From: Nonomuraea sp. NEAU-A123
Lineage (GTDB): Bacteria > Actinomycetota > Actinomycetes > Streptosporangiales > Streptosporangiaceae
DNA length: 64,000 nt
Reading direction: 5' to 3'
NCBI RefSeq assembly: GCF_018603905.1
Contig: NZ_JAHFZZ010000013.1
Location: 62,001 to 126,000, forward strand
In this document: piece after piece, positions 33,678 through 43,140 of the stretch
Layout of the letters: each line of letters begins with the position of its first letter
How positions within the stretch are numbered: position 1 is the first letter of the stretch
Position numbers and translations under genes: made by a program
The notes under the pieces: generated by a model
What the model was told of the DNA's origin: nothing
What the model saw: only the letters and a program-made list of their open reading frames with translations
Databases searched by the model: none

Positions 33678-33878
33678 CTGTGCTGTTGGGAAACGCATCG
33701 GCACCTACGACAAACAAGATTGAGCAAGATCCACTGGCGAAACCCTCGGCTTCTTGAGCAGCCAAACGCCTCTGAGTTCCATCAGTTCGCCACTCAAGAT
33801 TCCTCACACCACGGCAGAGCCCAGTGCTGAGGACGATCTCCTGTCACAGGACATCTTCTCGGCAGACCCGGCTAACCA
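33678..33878. other. Intergenic, nothing recognised
   Basis: Two hundred bases between the methyltransferase remnant and repeat copy B, without a domain-bearing frame. Confidence 0.4.
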
Positions 33879-34070
33879 GTGGCGAAGCGTGCGCGGGCGG
33901 AGCCCGCGCTTGGGAGGGCGTCCGAGCGGAGCGAGGGCCTTCAGGGGTCGGGCCCTTGGCGCGACTGGAAGAAACGTCTGAGTCCCGAGCGCGAAGCGCC
34001 CATTGCGAAGCCCCGTTGTGCGCCGGAGGCGCTTCCGGAAGAACGGCCGGAGCGAAGCGGAGGGCCTTTT
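33879..34070 (+). repeat. Dispersed repeat, copy B
   Basis: About 190 bp in the same orientation as 29435-29605, sharing GTCCGAGCGGAGCGAGG, CCTTCAGGGGTCGGGCCCTT and GAACGGCCGGAGCGAAGCGG. It carries an extra 20-bp GC-rich insert near its start. The two copies enclose 4.3 kb. Confidence 0.8.
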
Positions 34071-34167
34071 GTGGACGGGCGGGTGGGTGGCTCCGGGGTT
34101 CGGGCGAGAGGTTGACGAAGGGCTCGTGCGTGTTTACGTTTCCGGGAGCGAAATTATCGCGGTGGTT

Positions 34168-34180
34168 CCGAAAATTTCGG
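34168..34180. promoter_or_regulatory. CCGAAAATTTCGG operator overlapping the GH30 ribosome site
   Basis: An odd-length perfect palindrome, CCGAAA-A-TTTCGG, whose last bases are part of the GGAGG for the gene at 34188. It fits the CGAA-N-TTCG type of site that LacI-family xylan/xylose regulators bind in streptomycetes. Confidence 0.5.
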
Positions 34181-34187
34181 AGGCGGT

Positions 34188-35534
34188 ATGTTACGAGGCG
34201 TTGTCGCGGTCACCCTGCTCGGTCTGCCCATCGTGCAGGCGCCGTACCAGGTGGATCCTCCCGCGATCACCGTGCGCGACCGCGTCCGGCACCAGGAGAT
34301 CGACGGGTTCGGGATCTCTCAGGCGTTCCGTCGTAACGAGTTGGTTCGGGCGCTCGGCGAAGGGCAGCAGCGGGAGATTCTCGACCTGTGGTTCAACCGC
34401 GACAAGGGTGCCGGGCTCAGTATCCTGCGGCTCGGCATCGGCTCCGCTCCCGTGGGCAGCCCGTACGACCAGATGGTCTCGATCCAGCCCGTAGACCCGG
34501 GCGGGCCGGACGCCCCGCCCCAGTACGTCTGGGACGGCGAGGACAACAGCCAGGTCTGGGTGGCGAAGGCGGCCAAAGGGTACGGGGTCCAGCGGTTCTT
34601 CGCCGACGCCTGGAGCGCGCCCGCGTACATGAAGGACAACGGCGACGACAAGAACGGCGGCACGCTGAAGCCGGAGTGGCAGCAGGCCTACGCCCGTTAC
34701 CTGGTGCAATACGCGAAGTTCTATGCCCGGGAAGGCATCAGGATCACCGACCTCGGCTTCACCAACGAGCCCGACTGGACGGCGACGTACGCCTCGATGC
34801 GGTTCACCCCGCAGCAGGCCGCCGAGTTCGTCAAGGTGCTCGGCCCGATCGCCAAGGACGTCAAGGGTCTCAAGGTGGCCTGCTGCGACTCGTTCGGCTG
34901 GACCGAGGCGAAGGCGTACACCGCCGCAATCGAGGCCGACCCCCAGGCTCGCTGCTGGGTCAAGACGCACACCGGCCACACGTACGCCAGCCCGGTGGAC
35001 GGCCCGCTGCCGACCAGCGGAAATACCTGGATGTCGGAGTGGAATCCCAACGGCTCCACCTGGAACGAGAGCTGGGACGACGGCAGCGGCTACGACGGGT
35101 TCACGATCGCGCAGGCCGTTCATGACGCCCTTACGCTCGGCAACGTCAGCGGTTACATCTACTGGCTGGGCGCCTCGCGCGGCGCCACCCGGGCGCTGCT
35201 TCAGATCGACGAGGCCGCGGGTACGTATCACGTCTCCAAGCGGCTGTGGGCGTTGGCGGCGTACAGCAGGTTCATCCGGCCGGGCGCGGTGCGGGTGGAC
35301 GCGGTGGCGGGCGATCCGGCGCTGAAAGTTTCAGCGTTTCGCAACGCCGATGGCTCTCAGGTGGTCGAGGTGCTCAACACCGGCACCGCCGCCGTGACGT
35401 GGAAGGGTGTGTACGGGCGGGCCACCGCGTACGTGACGGACAACGCCAACTCCCTCGCCGCGAGCCCGGTCACCGGCGGGACAGTGATCCTGCAGCCTCG
35501 AGCGCTCACGACCGTCGTCATCAGGGCACACTGA
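34188..35534 (+). CDS. Secreted GH30 glycoside hydrolase
   Basis: A protein of 448 aa. A short signal peptide (to about VQA-PYQ) precedes a (beta/alpha)8 domain with QEIDGFGISQAFRRNEL, DAWSAPAYMKDNG, the acid/base Glu in LGFTNEPDW and the nucleophile Glu in WMSEWNPNG. The usual side beta-domain of GH30 follows (VRVDAVAGDPALKVSAFRN to the end). This suits xylanase, glucuronoxylanase or beta-1,6-glucanase subfamilies; which one is unclear. GGAGG lies 4 nt before the ATG and overlaps an operator palindrome. It is a single gene ending in a hairpin. Confidence 0.88.
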   Translation: MLRGVVAVTLLGLPIVQAPYQVDPPAITVRDRVRHQEIDGFGISQAFRRNELVRALGEGQQREILDLWFNRDKGAGLSILRLGIGSAPVGSPYDQMVSIQPVDPGGPDAPPQYVWDGEDNSQVWVAKAAKGYGVQRFFADAWSAPAYMKDNGDDKNGGTLKPEWQQAYARYLVQYAKFYAREGIRITDLGFTNEPDWTATYASMRFTPQQAAEFVKVLGPIAKDVKGLKVACCDSFGWTEAKAYTAAIEADPQARCWVKTHTGHTYASPVDGPLPTSGNTWMSEWNPNGSTWNESWDDGSGYDGFTIAQAVHDALTLGNVSGYIYWLGASRGATRALLQIDEAAGTYHVSKRLWALAAYSRFIRPGAVRVDAVAGDPALKVSAFRNADGSQVVEVLNTGTAAVTWKGVYGRATAYVTDNANSLAASPVTGGTVILQPRALTTVVIRAH

Positions 35535-35567
35535 TGACGGCGCTGGACATCCTGGGCGCGGGGTGAA

Positions 35568-35603
35568 AGCGCCGGTCACCCCGAGCGTGGGCTGACCGGC
35601 GCT
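35568..35603. terminator. Terminator between GH30 and enoyl-CoA hydratase genes
   Basis: AGCGCCGGTCA (35568-35578) and TGACCGGCGCT (35593-35603) form a perfect 11-bp stem with a 14-nt loop between two convergent genes. Confidence 0.8.
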
Positions 35604-35657
35604 GGTCTTCTACCGCGGGGGCGTGCAGTGAATTCGACGTCCGGCGCGAGTCGCCCG

Positions 35658-36431
35658 TCAGCGCCCCGTGAACTTCGGCTGGGCCTTGTCCGTGAACGCC
35701 GTCATCCCGATCTTTGCGTCATCCGTGGCGAAAAGCCCGGAGAACTGCAGCCGCTCGATCTCCAACCCCGTATCCAGGTCAACCTCCAACCCCCGATCCA
35801 CCGCCTGCTTGGCAGCCCGCAGCGCCACAGCCGGCCCACCCGTGAAGGTCCCCGCCCAGGCCAGCGCCGCCGCATACACCTCGGCGTCAGGCACCACCCG
35901 ATCCACCAGCCCCAGCGCCAGCGCCTCCTCGGCGGACACATGCCGACCGGAGTAGATCAGGTCCTTGGCCCGGGCGGGCCCGATCAGGCGGGGCAGGCGC
36001 TGGCTGCCGCCCGCACCGGGGATAAGGCCGAGCTGGATCTCCGGCTGCCCCAGCTTGGCCGACTCCCCCGCCACCCGGAAGTCGGCGCACAGGGCCAGCT
36101 CGCAGCCGCCGCCCAGGGCGTAACCGGTGACGGCGGCGATGACGGGCTTGCCGATGGCGGCCACCGAGGTGAAGCAGCCCTGGAGCGCGCGGGAGTGGGC
36201 GGCCATGTCGGCATAGGACATGACGACCATCTCCTTGATGTCGACCCCGGCCGCGAACACCCGCTCGCCGCCATAGACGACGACGGCGTGCGCTTCGGGG
36301 TCGGCGTCGACGGCTCGGGCCGCTTCACCGAGCTCTCGCTGCATCTGGCCGTTGAGGGCGTTCATCTTGGGACGGTCAAGCCTGATCGTGGCGATCTGGT
36401 CGGCCACTTCTACGTGTACGAACTCACCCAT
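35658..36431 (-). CDS. Enoyl-CoA hydratase/isomerase
   Basis: A protein of 257 aa of the crotonase family. IRLDRPKMNALN, the CoA-binding/oxyanion segments ERVFAAGVDIKEM and AAVTGYALGGGCELALCADFRVA, and the catalytic Glu region LGQPEIQLGLIPGAGGSQRLPRLIG are all present, ending in FTDKAQPKFTGR. It hydrates trans-2-enoyl-CoA in fatty-acid oxidation. It begins two bases after the stop of the epimerase gene, so they share an mRNA even though no pathway link is obvious. Confidence 0.92.
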   Translation of the reverse strand: MGEFVHVEVADQIATIRLDRPKMNALNGQMQRELGEAARAVDADPEAHAVVVYGGERVFAAGVDIKEMVVMSYADMAAHSRALQGCFTSVAAIGKPVIAAVTGYALGGGCELALCADFRVAGESAKLGQPEIQLGLIPGAGGSQRLPRLIGPARAKDLIYSGRHVSAEEALALGLVDRVVPDAEVYAAALAWAGTFTGGPAVALRAAKQAVDRGLEVDLDTGLEIERLQFSGLFATDDAKIGMTAFTDKAQPKFTGR

Positions 36432-36433
36432 GC

Positions 36434-37351
36434 TCAGGACACTACAAGCTGCTGGCGGCGGACCAAGTCCAGCAGATCGGTACGCGGGGTCCAGCCGAGC
36501 AGCGAGTGGAGGCGGCGGGTGTCGGCCAGCGAGTCGCCGGGCTCGTCAGGCGGGGCGGGTACGACGTCGAAGGCCAGTGAGGCTCCGGTCACCGTGGCCA
36601 CCGCCTCCGCCATGCCCCGGAGGGTCTGGCCGTGGCCCGTGCCGAGGTTCACGATGCCGGGGACGCCGATGAGCTCGATCATCGCGCGGGCGGCCTGCCG
36701 TACGTCGGTGATGTCGCGGGTACGGTCGAGCGAGCCGAGCACGCGCAGCGGGCGGCCCTCCTCGGCGGCCCGCAGCCATACCGACAGCGCCATGTCGGGC
36801 CGTTGCCCCTCCCCGGCGACGGTGAACGGCCGGACGATCGTGACGTCGGGACGGTCGAGGCAGAGCCGTTCCAGCGCGACCTTGCTCGTGGCATAGCCGC
36901 CAACAGGACGAACCGGGTCAGACTCCACGCTGGGACGGACCGGGCCAGACTCCCCGCTGAAACGGCCGCGTGCCGCGCCGCCGTACACGGAACTGGACGA
37001 GGTGACCAGGAGCGGGACGCCGGGCGGCGTGAGGGCCAGCACCCGCGCGCCCGCCAGCACATTGTCCCGATGACGCCGCCAGGCGATCCCAGGAGCGGCG
37101 TCCCGCACGCCCGCACATCCGGCCAGGTGATAGACCTCGTCGGCGGCGGAAAAGGCGGTGGAAAAAGCATCGGAAGAACCGTCGAAGACATCCAAGAGGT
37201 CAGCCGTGATCACGGTGAGCCCAGGCCGCTCCTCGATGGGCCGGCGGTCGATGGCGACGACCGGCGAGCCGGACGACAGCAGGACCGACGTCAGCGCGCG
37301 GCCGATGAATCCGGCCGCACCGGTCACGATCGACGTCACCCGCCCCACCAT
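36434..37351 (-). CDS. NAD-dependent epimerase/dehydratase
   Basis: A protein of 305 aa of the extended SDR family. IVTGAAGFIGRALTSVLL is the NAD-binding start, and SSSSVYG with YATSKVALERL is the Ser/Tyr-x3-Lys catalytic set. The C terminus has RDITDVRQAARAMIEL and GTGHGQTLRGMAEAV. Such enzymes act on nucleotide sugars. The start could be ATG 37351 or one of two GTG codons just inside. It is the first gene of the two-gene unit with enoyl-CoA hydratase. Confidence 0.88.
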   Translation of the reverse strand: MVGRVTSIVTGAAGFIGRALTSVLLSSGSPVVAIDRRPIEERPGLTVITADLLDVFDGSSDAFSTAFSAADEVYHLAGCAGVRDAAPGIAWRRHRDNVLAGARVLALTPPGVPLLVTSSSSVYGGAARGRFSGESGPVRPSVESDPVRPVGGYATSKVALERLCLDRPDVTIVRPFTVAGEGQRPDMALSVWLRAAEEGRPLRVLGSLDRTRDITDVRQAARAMIELIGVPGIVNLGTGHGQTLRGMAEAVATVTGASLAFDVVPAPPDEPGDSLADTRRLHSLLGWTPRTDLLDLVRRQQLVVS

Positions 37352-37450
37352 AGGGCGTTAACTGCTGAAAAATATCTTCGCAAAGCTCTCGCCAGAGAAG
37401 GAAATTGTTGAAACGCTGACTCCGTCATTCCCCCAGTCGAGGAGCAGTAG

Positions 37451-39379
37451 ATGCGCAGAGCGCTGGCGATCGCGGTGGTCGCCCTCCTGCCATTAGTCAA
37501 CATGACAGCGGCGGCCGGCACCACTGCCGAGGAACCCCCGGACCGGCAGGCGGCGTTCGCCGCGGCGGCCAAGGAGTTCCAGGTTCCGGAGAGCGTGCTG
37601 CTCGGTGTCTCCTATCTTGAGTCGCGCTGGGACGCCCATGCCGGGCAGCCCAGCAACGACGCCGGGTTCGGCCCCATGCACCTGACCGACGCCACCGCCT
37701 TCACCGGCTCCAACCACCACGCCGAGGGCGAGGAGGACGCGCGCGGCGACGAGAGCAGGCCGCTGGCCCCGACCGCGACGACGGTCGCGCCCGCGGAGAT
37801 CCCGGCCTCGCTCAAGACCATGGACAAGGCCGCCGAGCTGACCGGCCAGAGCCACGAGGCGCTGCGGACGGACGCCGCCGCGAACATCAGGGGCGGCGCG
37901 GCGCTGCTGGCCGACTACCAGAAGTCGATCGGCGCGCCGCTGAGCGCCGACCCGGGCGAGTGGTACGGCGCGGTCGCCAAGTACTCCGGCGCCGACGAGT
38001 CCGAGGCGGCCAAGGTCTTCGCCGACGAGGTCTACAGCACGATCGAGGACGGCGCCGAGCGGGTCACCGACGACGGGCAGAAGGTCGAGCTCACGCCGAT
38101 CCCCGGCCTGGAGCGGATCGAGAAGTGGCTGGAGAAGCTCGGCCTCAGGCCGCCGCGCCGCGACGGCGTCGAGTGCCCGAGGACGATCTCCTGTGAGTGG
38201 ATCCCGTCGGCCTACGCGCAGAAGCCGAACGGCGACTACGGGCACTACGACCTGGCGACCCGGCCGGTCAGCCAGAAGATCAAGTACATCATCATCCATG
38301 ACATGGAGGGCTACTTCGGCCCGTCGATCGGGCTGAACCAGAACGTCAACTACGGCGCGAGCTGGCAGTACTCGGTGCGCTCCGCCGACGGCCACATCGC
38401 CCAGCACATCAAGGGCAAGGACGTCGCCTGGCAGGCCGGCAACTGGTACATCAACGCCAAGTCCATCGGCATCGAGCACGAGGGCTTCCTGGCCGAGGGC
38501 AGCACCTGGTACACCGAGGCGATGTACCGCTCGTCCGCCAAGCTCGTCCGATACCTGGCGCTCAGGTACGACATCCCGCTCGACCGGGCGCACATCCTGG
38601 GCCACGACAACGTGCCGGGCACGCTGCCGACCACGGTGCGGGGCATGCACGAGGACCCGGGCCCGTTCTGGGACTGGAAGCACTACTTCGACCTGATCGG
38701 CGCGCCGCTGCATGGTTTCGGCGGCCCCAAGGCGGGCTCGGTCATGATCAGGCCCGACTTCGCCACCAACAAGCCGTACTTCTACGGCTGCGACCGCAAG
38801 AACCCCGAGAACGCCTGCCCGCCCCTCAGCGCCGGCACCGTGTGGCTGCGTACCGAGCCGCGCGACGACGCACCGCTGATCAAGGACATCGGCAAGCACC
38901 CGACCGGCACCAACGACTCGCTCTACAGCGTGTACGACCACAGCGCCAGGGCGAGCACCGGCCAGCGGTTCGCCGTGGCCGAACGACAGGGCGACTGGAC
39001 CGCGATCTGGTACCTCGGCCAGAAGGGCTGGTTCTACAACCCGGCCGCGAAGCCGACCGCCGTCCCGTCCGCGGGCCTGGTGGTCACGCCCAAGCCGGGT
39101 CTGGCGACCGTCCCGGTGTACGGCAGGGCGTACCCGGAGCAGGAGGCCTACCCGGCCGACATCCCGTACCAGGCGGTCACCCCGCTGCAGTACACGTTCT
39201 CGGCCGGTGAGAAGTACACGCTGGCCGGAACGGCGGCCACCGAGTACTACCGGGCGGTCACCTTCGACGAGGCGAGCCACAAGGTGGTCAAGGGCAAGAC
39301 GAAGTACCTGCAGATCCAGTTCGGGCACCGGGTGATGTTCGTCAAGGCTGACGACGTACGGGTGTCGCTCGCCTGGTGA
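37451..39379 (+). CDS. Secreted N-acetylmuramoyl-L-alanine amidase with lysozyme-like N-terminal domain
   Basis: A protein of 642 aa. It has a signal peptide (to about TAAA-GTT) and a transglycosylase-like helical domain (residues 30-200: VPESVLLGVSYLESRWDAH and GFGPMHLTDATA). An Amidase_2 domain covers about 270-420, with zinc ligands in IIIHDMEGY, GIEHEGF and ILGHDNVPG. The C-terminal half is beta-rich, probably SH3-like wall binding. GGAG precedes the ATG. It probably remodels peptidoglycan during growth or sporulation. Its end overlaps the convergent RpiR gene by 38 bp. Confidence 0.88.
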   Translation: MRRALAIAVVALLPLVNMTAAAGTTAEEPPDRQAAFAAAAKEFQVPESVLLGVSYLESRWDAHAGQPSNDAGFGPMHLTDATAFTGSNHHAEGEEDARGDESRPLAPTATTVAPAEIPASLKTMDKAAELTGQSHEALRTDAAANIRGGAALLADYQKSIGAPLSADPGEWYGAVAKYSGADESEAAKVFADEVYSTIEDGAERVTDDGQKVELTPIPGLERIEKWLEKLGLRPPRRDGVECPRTISCEWIPSAYAQKPNGDYGHYDLATRPVSQKIKYIIIHDMEGYFGPSIGLNQNVNYGASWQYSVRSADGHIAQHIKGKDVAWQAGNWYINAKSIGIEHEGFLAEGSTWYTEAMYRSSAKLVRYLALRYDIPLDRAHILGHDNVPGTLPTTVRGMHEDPGPFWDWKHYFDLIGAPLHGFGGPKAGSVMIRPDFATNKPYFYGCDRKNPENACPPLSAGTVWLRTEPRDDAPLIKDIGKHPTGTNDSLYSVYDHSARASTGQRFAVAERQGDWTAIWYLGQKGWFYNPAAKPTAVPSAGLVVTPKPGLATVPVYGRAYPEQEAYPADIPYQAVTPLQYTFSAGEKYTLAGTAATEYYRAVTFDEASHKVVKGKTKYLQIQFGHRVMFVKADDVRVSLAW

Positions 39380-40238
39380 ACTCCTTGACGGCGCGCCTGG
39401 TGCTCTGCAACGCCTCCTGAGAGGAGTCGAAGGTGCGCTGGGCGACGCCGACGAACACGCAGTCGACGACGAGGAGCTGGCTGATCCGGCTGGCCAGGGC
39501 GCCGGGACGGAACTCCGTCTCGCGCCCGGCCGAGATCAGCACGTGTTCGGCCAGCTCCGCGATCGACGAGCGCGGGTTGTTGGTGATGGCGACGGTCGTC
39601 GCGCCGGCCTCCCGCGCTCGCGACAGCGGTTCGAGCACGTCGGGCGTCTCGCCCGACGTGCTGATGCCGATCGCCACGTCGCCGGGCTTGAGCAGCACGG
39701 CGCTGACCAGCGCCAGGTGGACGTCCTGGAAGGCGTGGCTGGACAGCCCGATGCGCAGCAGTTTCTGGGCCACGTCCTCGGCCACCAGCCCGGAGGCGCT
39801 CACGCCGTAGGCGTCGATCCGCCTGGCGCCGACGATGGCGTCGACGACCAGGCCGAGGCGCTCCGAGGTGAGCTGGGCGACCGTGTCGTTGATCGCCTCC
39901 GACTCGGCCCTGGCCACCTTCTGGATGACCTCCGACAGCGGGTCGTCGGGCGCCAGGTCGCCGGGCACCAGCCGGTCGGGCTGGGCGGCCGCCGCCGCCA
40001 GGGCGAGGCGGAGTTGCGGGTAGCCGGCGAAGCCCAGGAGCCTGGCCGTGCGGACGATCGTCGCCTCGCTGGTGCCCGAGGCGGCGGACAGCTCGGTGAT
40101 CGTGCTCCGAGCCACCGTCGCCGGGTCTTCCAGGATGAGCCGGGCGACCGTCTGCGCAGCCGGGGTCAAGGACGGAAGCACACCTCGGACCGTCGCCACC
40201 AGAGTGTCTGCCCGCAGGCCGTTCCCGCTGTCGTCCAC
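39342..40238 (-). CDS. RpiR/MurR-family regulator
   Basis: A protein of 298 aa. The HTH_6 domain is RSTITELSAASGTSEATIVRTARLLGFAGYPQLRLAL. The SIS sugar-isomerase domain includes IDAYGVSASGLVAEDVAQKL and ISTSGETPDVLEPLSRAREAG. SIS domains bind phosphosugars, so it likely senses amino-sugar or glucan metabolites. It stands between the amidase and glgP genes, making control of wall recycling or glucan metabolism plausible but unproven. Confidence 0.9.
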   Translation of the reverse strand: MDDSGNGLRADTLVATVRGVLPSLTPAAQTVARLILEDPATVARSTITELSAASGTSEATIVRTARLLGFAGYPQLRLALAAAAAQPDRLVPGDLAPDDPLSEVIQKVARAESEAINDTVAQLTSERLGLVVDAIVGARRIDAYGVSASGLVAEDVAQKLLRIGLSSHAFQDVHLALVSAVLLKPGDVAIGISTSGETPDVLEPLSRAREAGATTVAITNNPRSSIAELAEHVLISAGRETEFRPGALASRISQLLVVDCVFVGVAQRTFDSSQEALQSTRRAVKEFTRRATPVRRQP

Positions 40239-40318
40239 GGTCCCGATTATGACGCTCCTTGAGTGTTTTCCCTATTGTGCGGCCCAGCCGGGCCTTGGTG
40301 CGGCCCGGCCGGACCGTT

Positions 40319-42901
40319 TCACCGGAGCACGCCGTTCGTCATGCCGGCGGGTTCCTCGGGAACGGCGATGAGCCCGAGTTCGGCGCGGGAGGCGGCCAGC
40401 GCGTGGTGCGGGACCACGCGGACCGTGTAGCCGAACGGGCCGGTGCGATCCAGCGGGATCACGCCCGCGTAGTGGGCCCGGCCGTCGTCGTCGACGCCGT
40501 CGGTCCGCAGCTCCATGTACGCGGGGTGGACCAGCTCGTCGTGCGGCCCGACCCGGCCGTAGGCGGCCTCGACCAGGACGTCGCCCGGCTCCAGGTCGCC
40601 GAGCGCGACGGTGGCGTGCAGTTCGAGCGCCGCGCCGACCTCCGGGGTGTCTCCGACGCCCGAGGCCTCCACGTGTTCGACCCGGACTCCCGGCCAGGCC
40701 CGCGTGACGCGCACCCGCCAGGCGGCGAACCCCTTGGCCGCGGCGTAGGAGTCGCCCGACAGCGCGCGGGCCGACAGCGCGGCGGGGAGGTACAGACCGA
40801 CCACGTAGTCGCGGAGCATCCGGCCGGCGAGCACCTTGGGGCCGAGGGAGGTGAGCGTGTGCTTGACCATCTCCAGCCAGCGGCGCGGCAGCCCGTCACC
40901 GGCCCGGTCGTAGAAGCGGTCGGCCACCTCGTGCTCGATCAGGTCGTAGAGGGCGGCGGCCTCCAGCTCGTCGCGCCGGTCCTGGTCGGTCACCCCGTCC
41001 GCGGTGGGGATGGCCCAGCCGTTGGTGCCGTCGTACCACTCGTCCCACCAGCCGTCGCGGATCGACAGGTTGAGCCCGCCGTTCAGCGCCGACTTCATGC
41101 CCGAGGTGCCGGACGCCTCCAGCGGCCGGAGCGGGTTGTTCAGCCACACGTCGCAGCCCTGGACGAGCAGCTGGCCGAGCGCCATGTCGTAGTCGGGCAG
41201 GAACACGATGCGGTGACGCACGTCGGCCCGGTCGGCGAACTTGACGATCTGCTGGATCAGCTTCTTGCCGCCCTCGTCGGCGGGGTGTGCCTTGCCCGCG
41301 ATCAGGATCTGGACCGGCTTGTCGCTGTCGAGCAGCAGGTCCGTCAGCCGCTCGGCGTCGCGCAGCATGAGCGTGAGCCGCTTGTAGGACGGCACCCGCC
41401 TGGCGAACCCGATCGTCAGCACGTCGGGGTCGAGCGCGTCGTCGATCCAGCCGAGTTCGGCGTCGGAGGCGCCGCGGTCGCGCCACGCCTTGCGCAGCCT
41501 GACCCTGGCCCCTTCGACGAGGCGCCGCCGGAGCGTGCCTCTGATGTCCCAGAGGTCGGTGTCGGGGACCTTCTGGACGCCCTCCCAGCCGCGCGACCGC
41601 TCGATCAGCGAGGGCAGCTCACGGCCGGCCAGCTCCATGAGCTCGCGGCCGACCCAGGTGGGCGCGTGGACGCCGTTGGTGATGGAGCCGATCGGCACCT
41701 CGTCGAGGTCGAAGCCGGGCCACAGTCCCTTGAACATCTCGCGGCTGACCGCGCCGTGCAGCACGGAGACGCCGTTGACGCGCTGGGCCAGCCGCATGCC
41801 CATGATCGCCATGTTGAACCGGCCGGGCTGGTCCTCGGCGCCGAGCGCCAGGATGCGCTCGACGGGCACGGTCGGCCAGGCGTTGTCGCCGCCGAACTGG
41901 CGCTCGATCATGTCGACCGGGAACCTGTCGATGCCCGCGGGCACCGGCGTGTGCGTGGTGAAGACCGTGCCCGCGCGTACGGCCTCCAGCGCCTCGTCGA
42001 AGGACAGGCGGGACTCGGTCAGCTCGCGGATGCGTTCGAGGCCGAGGAAGCCGGCGTGGCCCTCGTTGGTGTGGAACACCTCGGGTTCGGCGTGCCCGGT
42101 GATGCGGCAGTACGCGCGGATCGCCCGTACGCCGCCGACGCCCAGGAGCAGCTCCTGCATGAGCCGATGGTCGGTGCCGCCGCCGTAGAGGCGGTCGGTG
42201 ACGTCGCGGGCGGCGATGTCGTTGTCGGCCACGTCGGAGTCGAGCAGCAGCAGCGGCACCCGGCCCACCTGCGCCACCCAGAGCTGCGCGTGCAGCACCC
42301 GCTCATCGGGCAGGGAGATGCGGATCTTGACAGGGGTGCCGTCCTCCTCCTTCAGGAGGGTCAGCGGCAGGCCGCCCGCGTCGAGCGACGGATAGTGCTC
42401 CAACTGCCAGCCCTCTGGCGAGAGGGACTGAGTGAAGTAGCCGTGGCGGTACAGCAGGCCGACCGCGAGGATCGGCACCCCGAGGTCGCTGGCGGTCTTG
42501 AGGTGGTCTCCGGCCAGGATGCCCAGGCCACCCGAATACTGCGGGAGCGCGGCGGCTATGCCGTACTCGGGGGAGAAGTAGGCGATGGCGTGCGCGGCGT
42601 CGGGCAGTGTCTGGTACCAGCGCGGCGCGGTCATGTATTCGCGCAGGTCGTCGGCGGCGTCGGCGAGACGCCGTAGGAAGCGGCGGTCAGCGGCCAGCTC
42701 GGCAAGCCTGGCGTGGTCGACGGCGCCCAGCAGGGCGACCGGGTCGTGCCCTACCTGCTCCCAGAGGCGGGGGTCGACCTCGGCGAAGAGGTCGGTCGTC
42801 TCTGGATGCCATGACCAACGCAGATTGTGCACGAGCTCGCCGAGGGAGGCCAGCTCCGTGGGCAGGACGGTGCGGACGGTGAACCGGCGGATTGCTCTCA
42901 C
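40319..42901 (-). CDS. glgP: Alpha-glucan (maltodextrin/glycogen) phosphorylase
   Basis: A protein of 860 aa of the GT35 phosphorylase family, starting MRAIRRFTVRTVLPTELASLGEL as in actinobacterial GlgP. It shows ALPQYSGGLGILAGDHLKTASDLG, HTNEGHAGFL, HTPVPAGIDRF and the PLP-lysine segment EASGTSGMKSALNGGLNLSIRDG. It releases glucose-1-phosphate from alpha-1,4-glucan. It is divergent from glgE, so synthesis and breakdown of alpha-glucan share an upstream region of 239 bp. Confidence 0.95.
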   Translation of the reverse strand: MRAIRRFTVRTVLPTELASLGELVHNLRWSWHPETTDLFAEVDPRLWEQVGHDPVALLGAVDHARLAELAADRRFLRRLADAADDLREYMTAPRWYQTLPDAAHAIAYFSPEYGIAAALPQYSGGLGILAGDHLKTASDLGVPILAVGLLYRHGYFTQSLSPEGWQLEHYPSLDAGGLPLTLLKEEDGTPVKIRISLPDERVLHAQLWVAQVGRVPLLLLDSDVADNDIAARDVTDRLYGGGTDHRLMQELLLGVGGVRAIRAYCRITGHAEPEVFHTNEGHAGFLGLERIRELTESRLSFDEALEAVRAGTVFTTHTPVPAGIDRFPVDMIERQFGGDNAWPTVPVERILALGAEDQPGRFNMAIMGMRLAQRVNGVSVLHGAVSREMFKGLWPGFDLDEVPIGSITNGVHAPTWVGRELMELAGRELPSLIERSRGWEGVQKVPDTDLWDIRGTLRRRLVEGARVRLRKAWRDRGASDAELGWIDDALDPDVLTIGFARRVPSYKRLTLMLRDAERLTDLLLDSDKPVQILIAGKAHPADEGGKKLIQQIVKFADRADVRHRIVFLPDYDMALGQLLVQGCDVWLNNPLRPLEASGTSGMKSALNGGLNLSIRDGWWDEWYDGTNGWAIPTADGVTDQDRRDELEAAALYDLIEHEVADRFYDRAGDGLPRRWLEMVKHTLTSLGPKVLAGRMLRDYVVGLYLPAALSARALSGDSYAAAKGFAAWRVRVTRAWPGVRVEHVEASGVGDTPEVGAALELHATVALGDLEPGDVLVEAAYGRVGPHDELVHPAYMELRTDGVDDDGRAHYAGVIPLDRTGPFGYTVRVVPHHALAASRAELGLIAVPEEPAGMTNGVLR

Positions 42902-42923
42902 GTTTTCGAACCCTATGGGCTAG

Positions 42924-42943
42924 GAGGGACCTGTGAGTCCCTC
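42924..42943. promoter_or_regulatory. Inverted repeat in the glgP-glgE intergenic region
   Basis: GAGGGAC (42924-42930) and GTCCCTC (42937-42943) with a 6-nt spacer stand just upstream of glgP. They could be an operator or part of the glgP leader. Confidence 0.4.
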
Positions 42944-43140
42944 ACCTCCAGCAAGGCCGTTCAAACCCCTTCCGGGAAGAAGCATGAAGAGGGACTTTTT
43001 GGGCAACTTCCCCCCAATGTTGGTTCTCCTGGGGACACTCGGGAGGTCCTCCACTGCTGCCCACAATTTACATGCAAGGATCGTTCCTACCACGGAAGCC
43101 TCCGGCGGTACCGAGCGTGCCGTCGCAACCTTGAAATGCG

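Noticed and set aside
37493..39328. Minus-strand frame of about 600 codons
   Set aside because: It is a mirror frame of the amidase gene without motifs or ribosome site.
40259..42676. Long plus-strand open frame opposite glgP
   Set aside because: glgP on the other strand has full family conservation; the opposite frame is repetitive Arg/Val/Asp noise.
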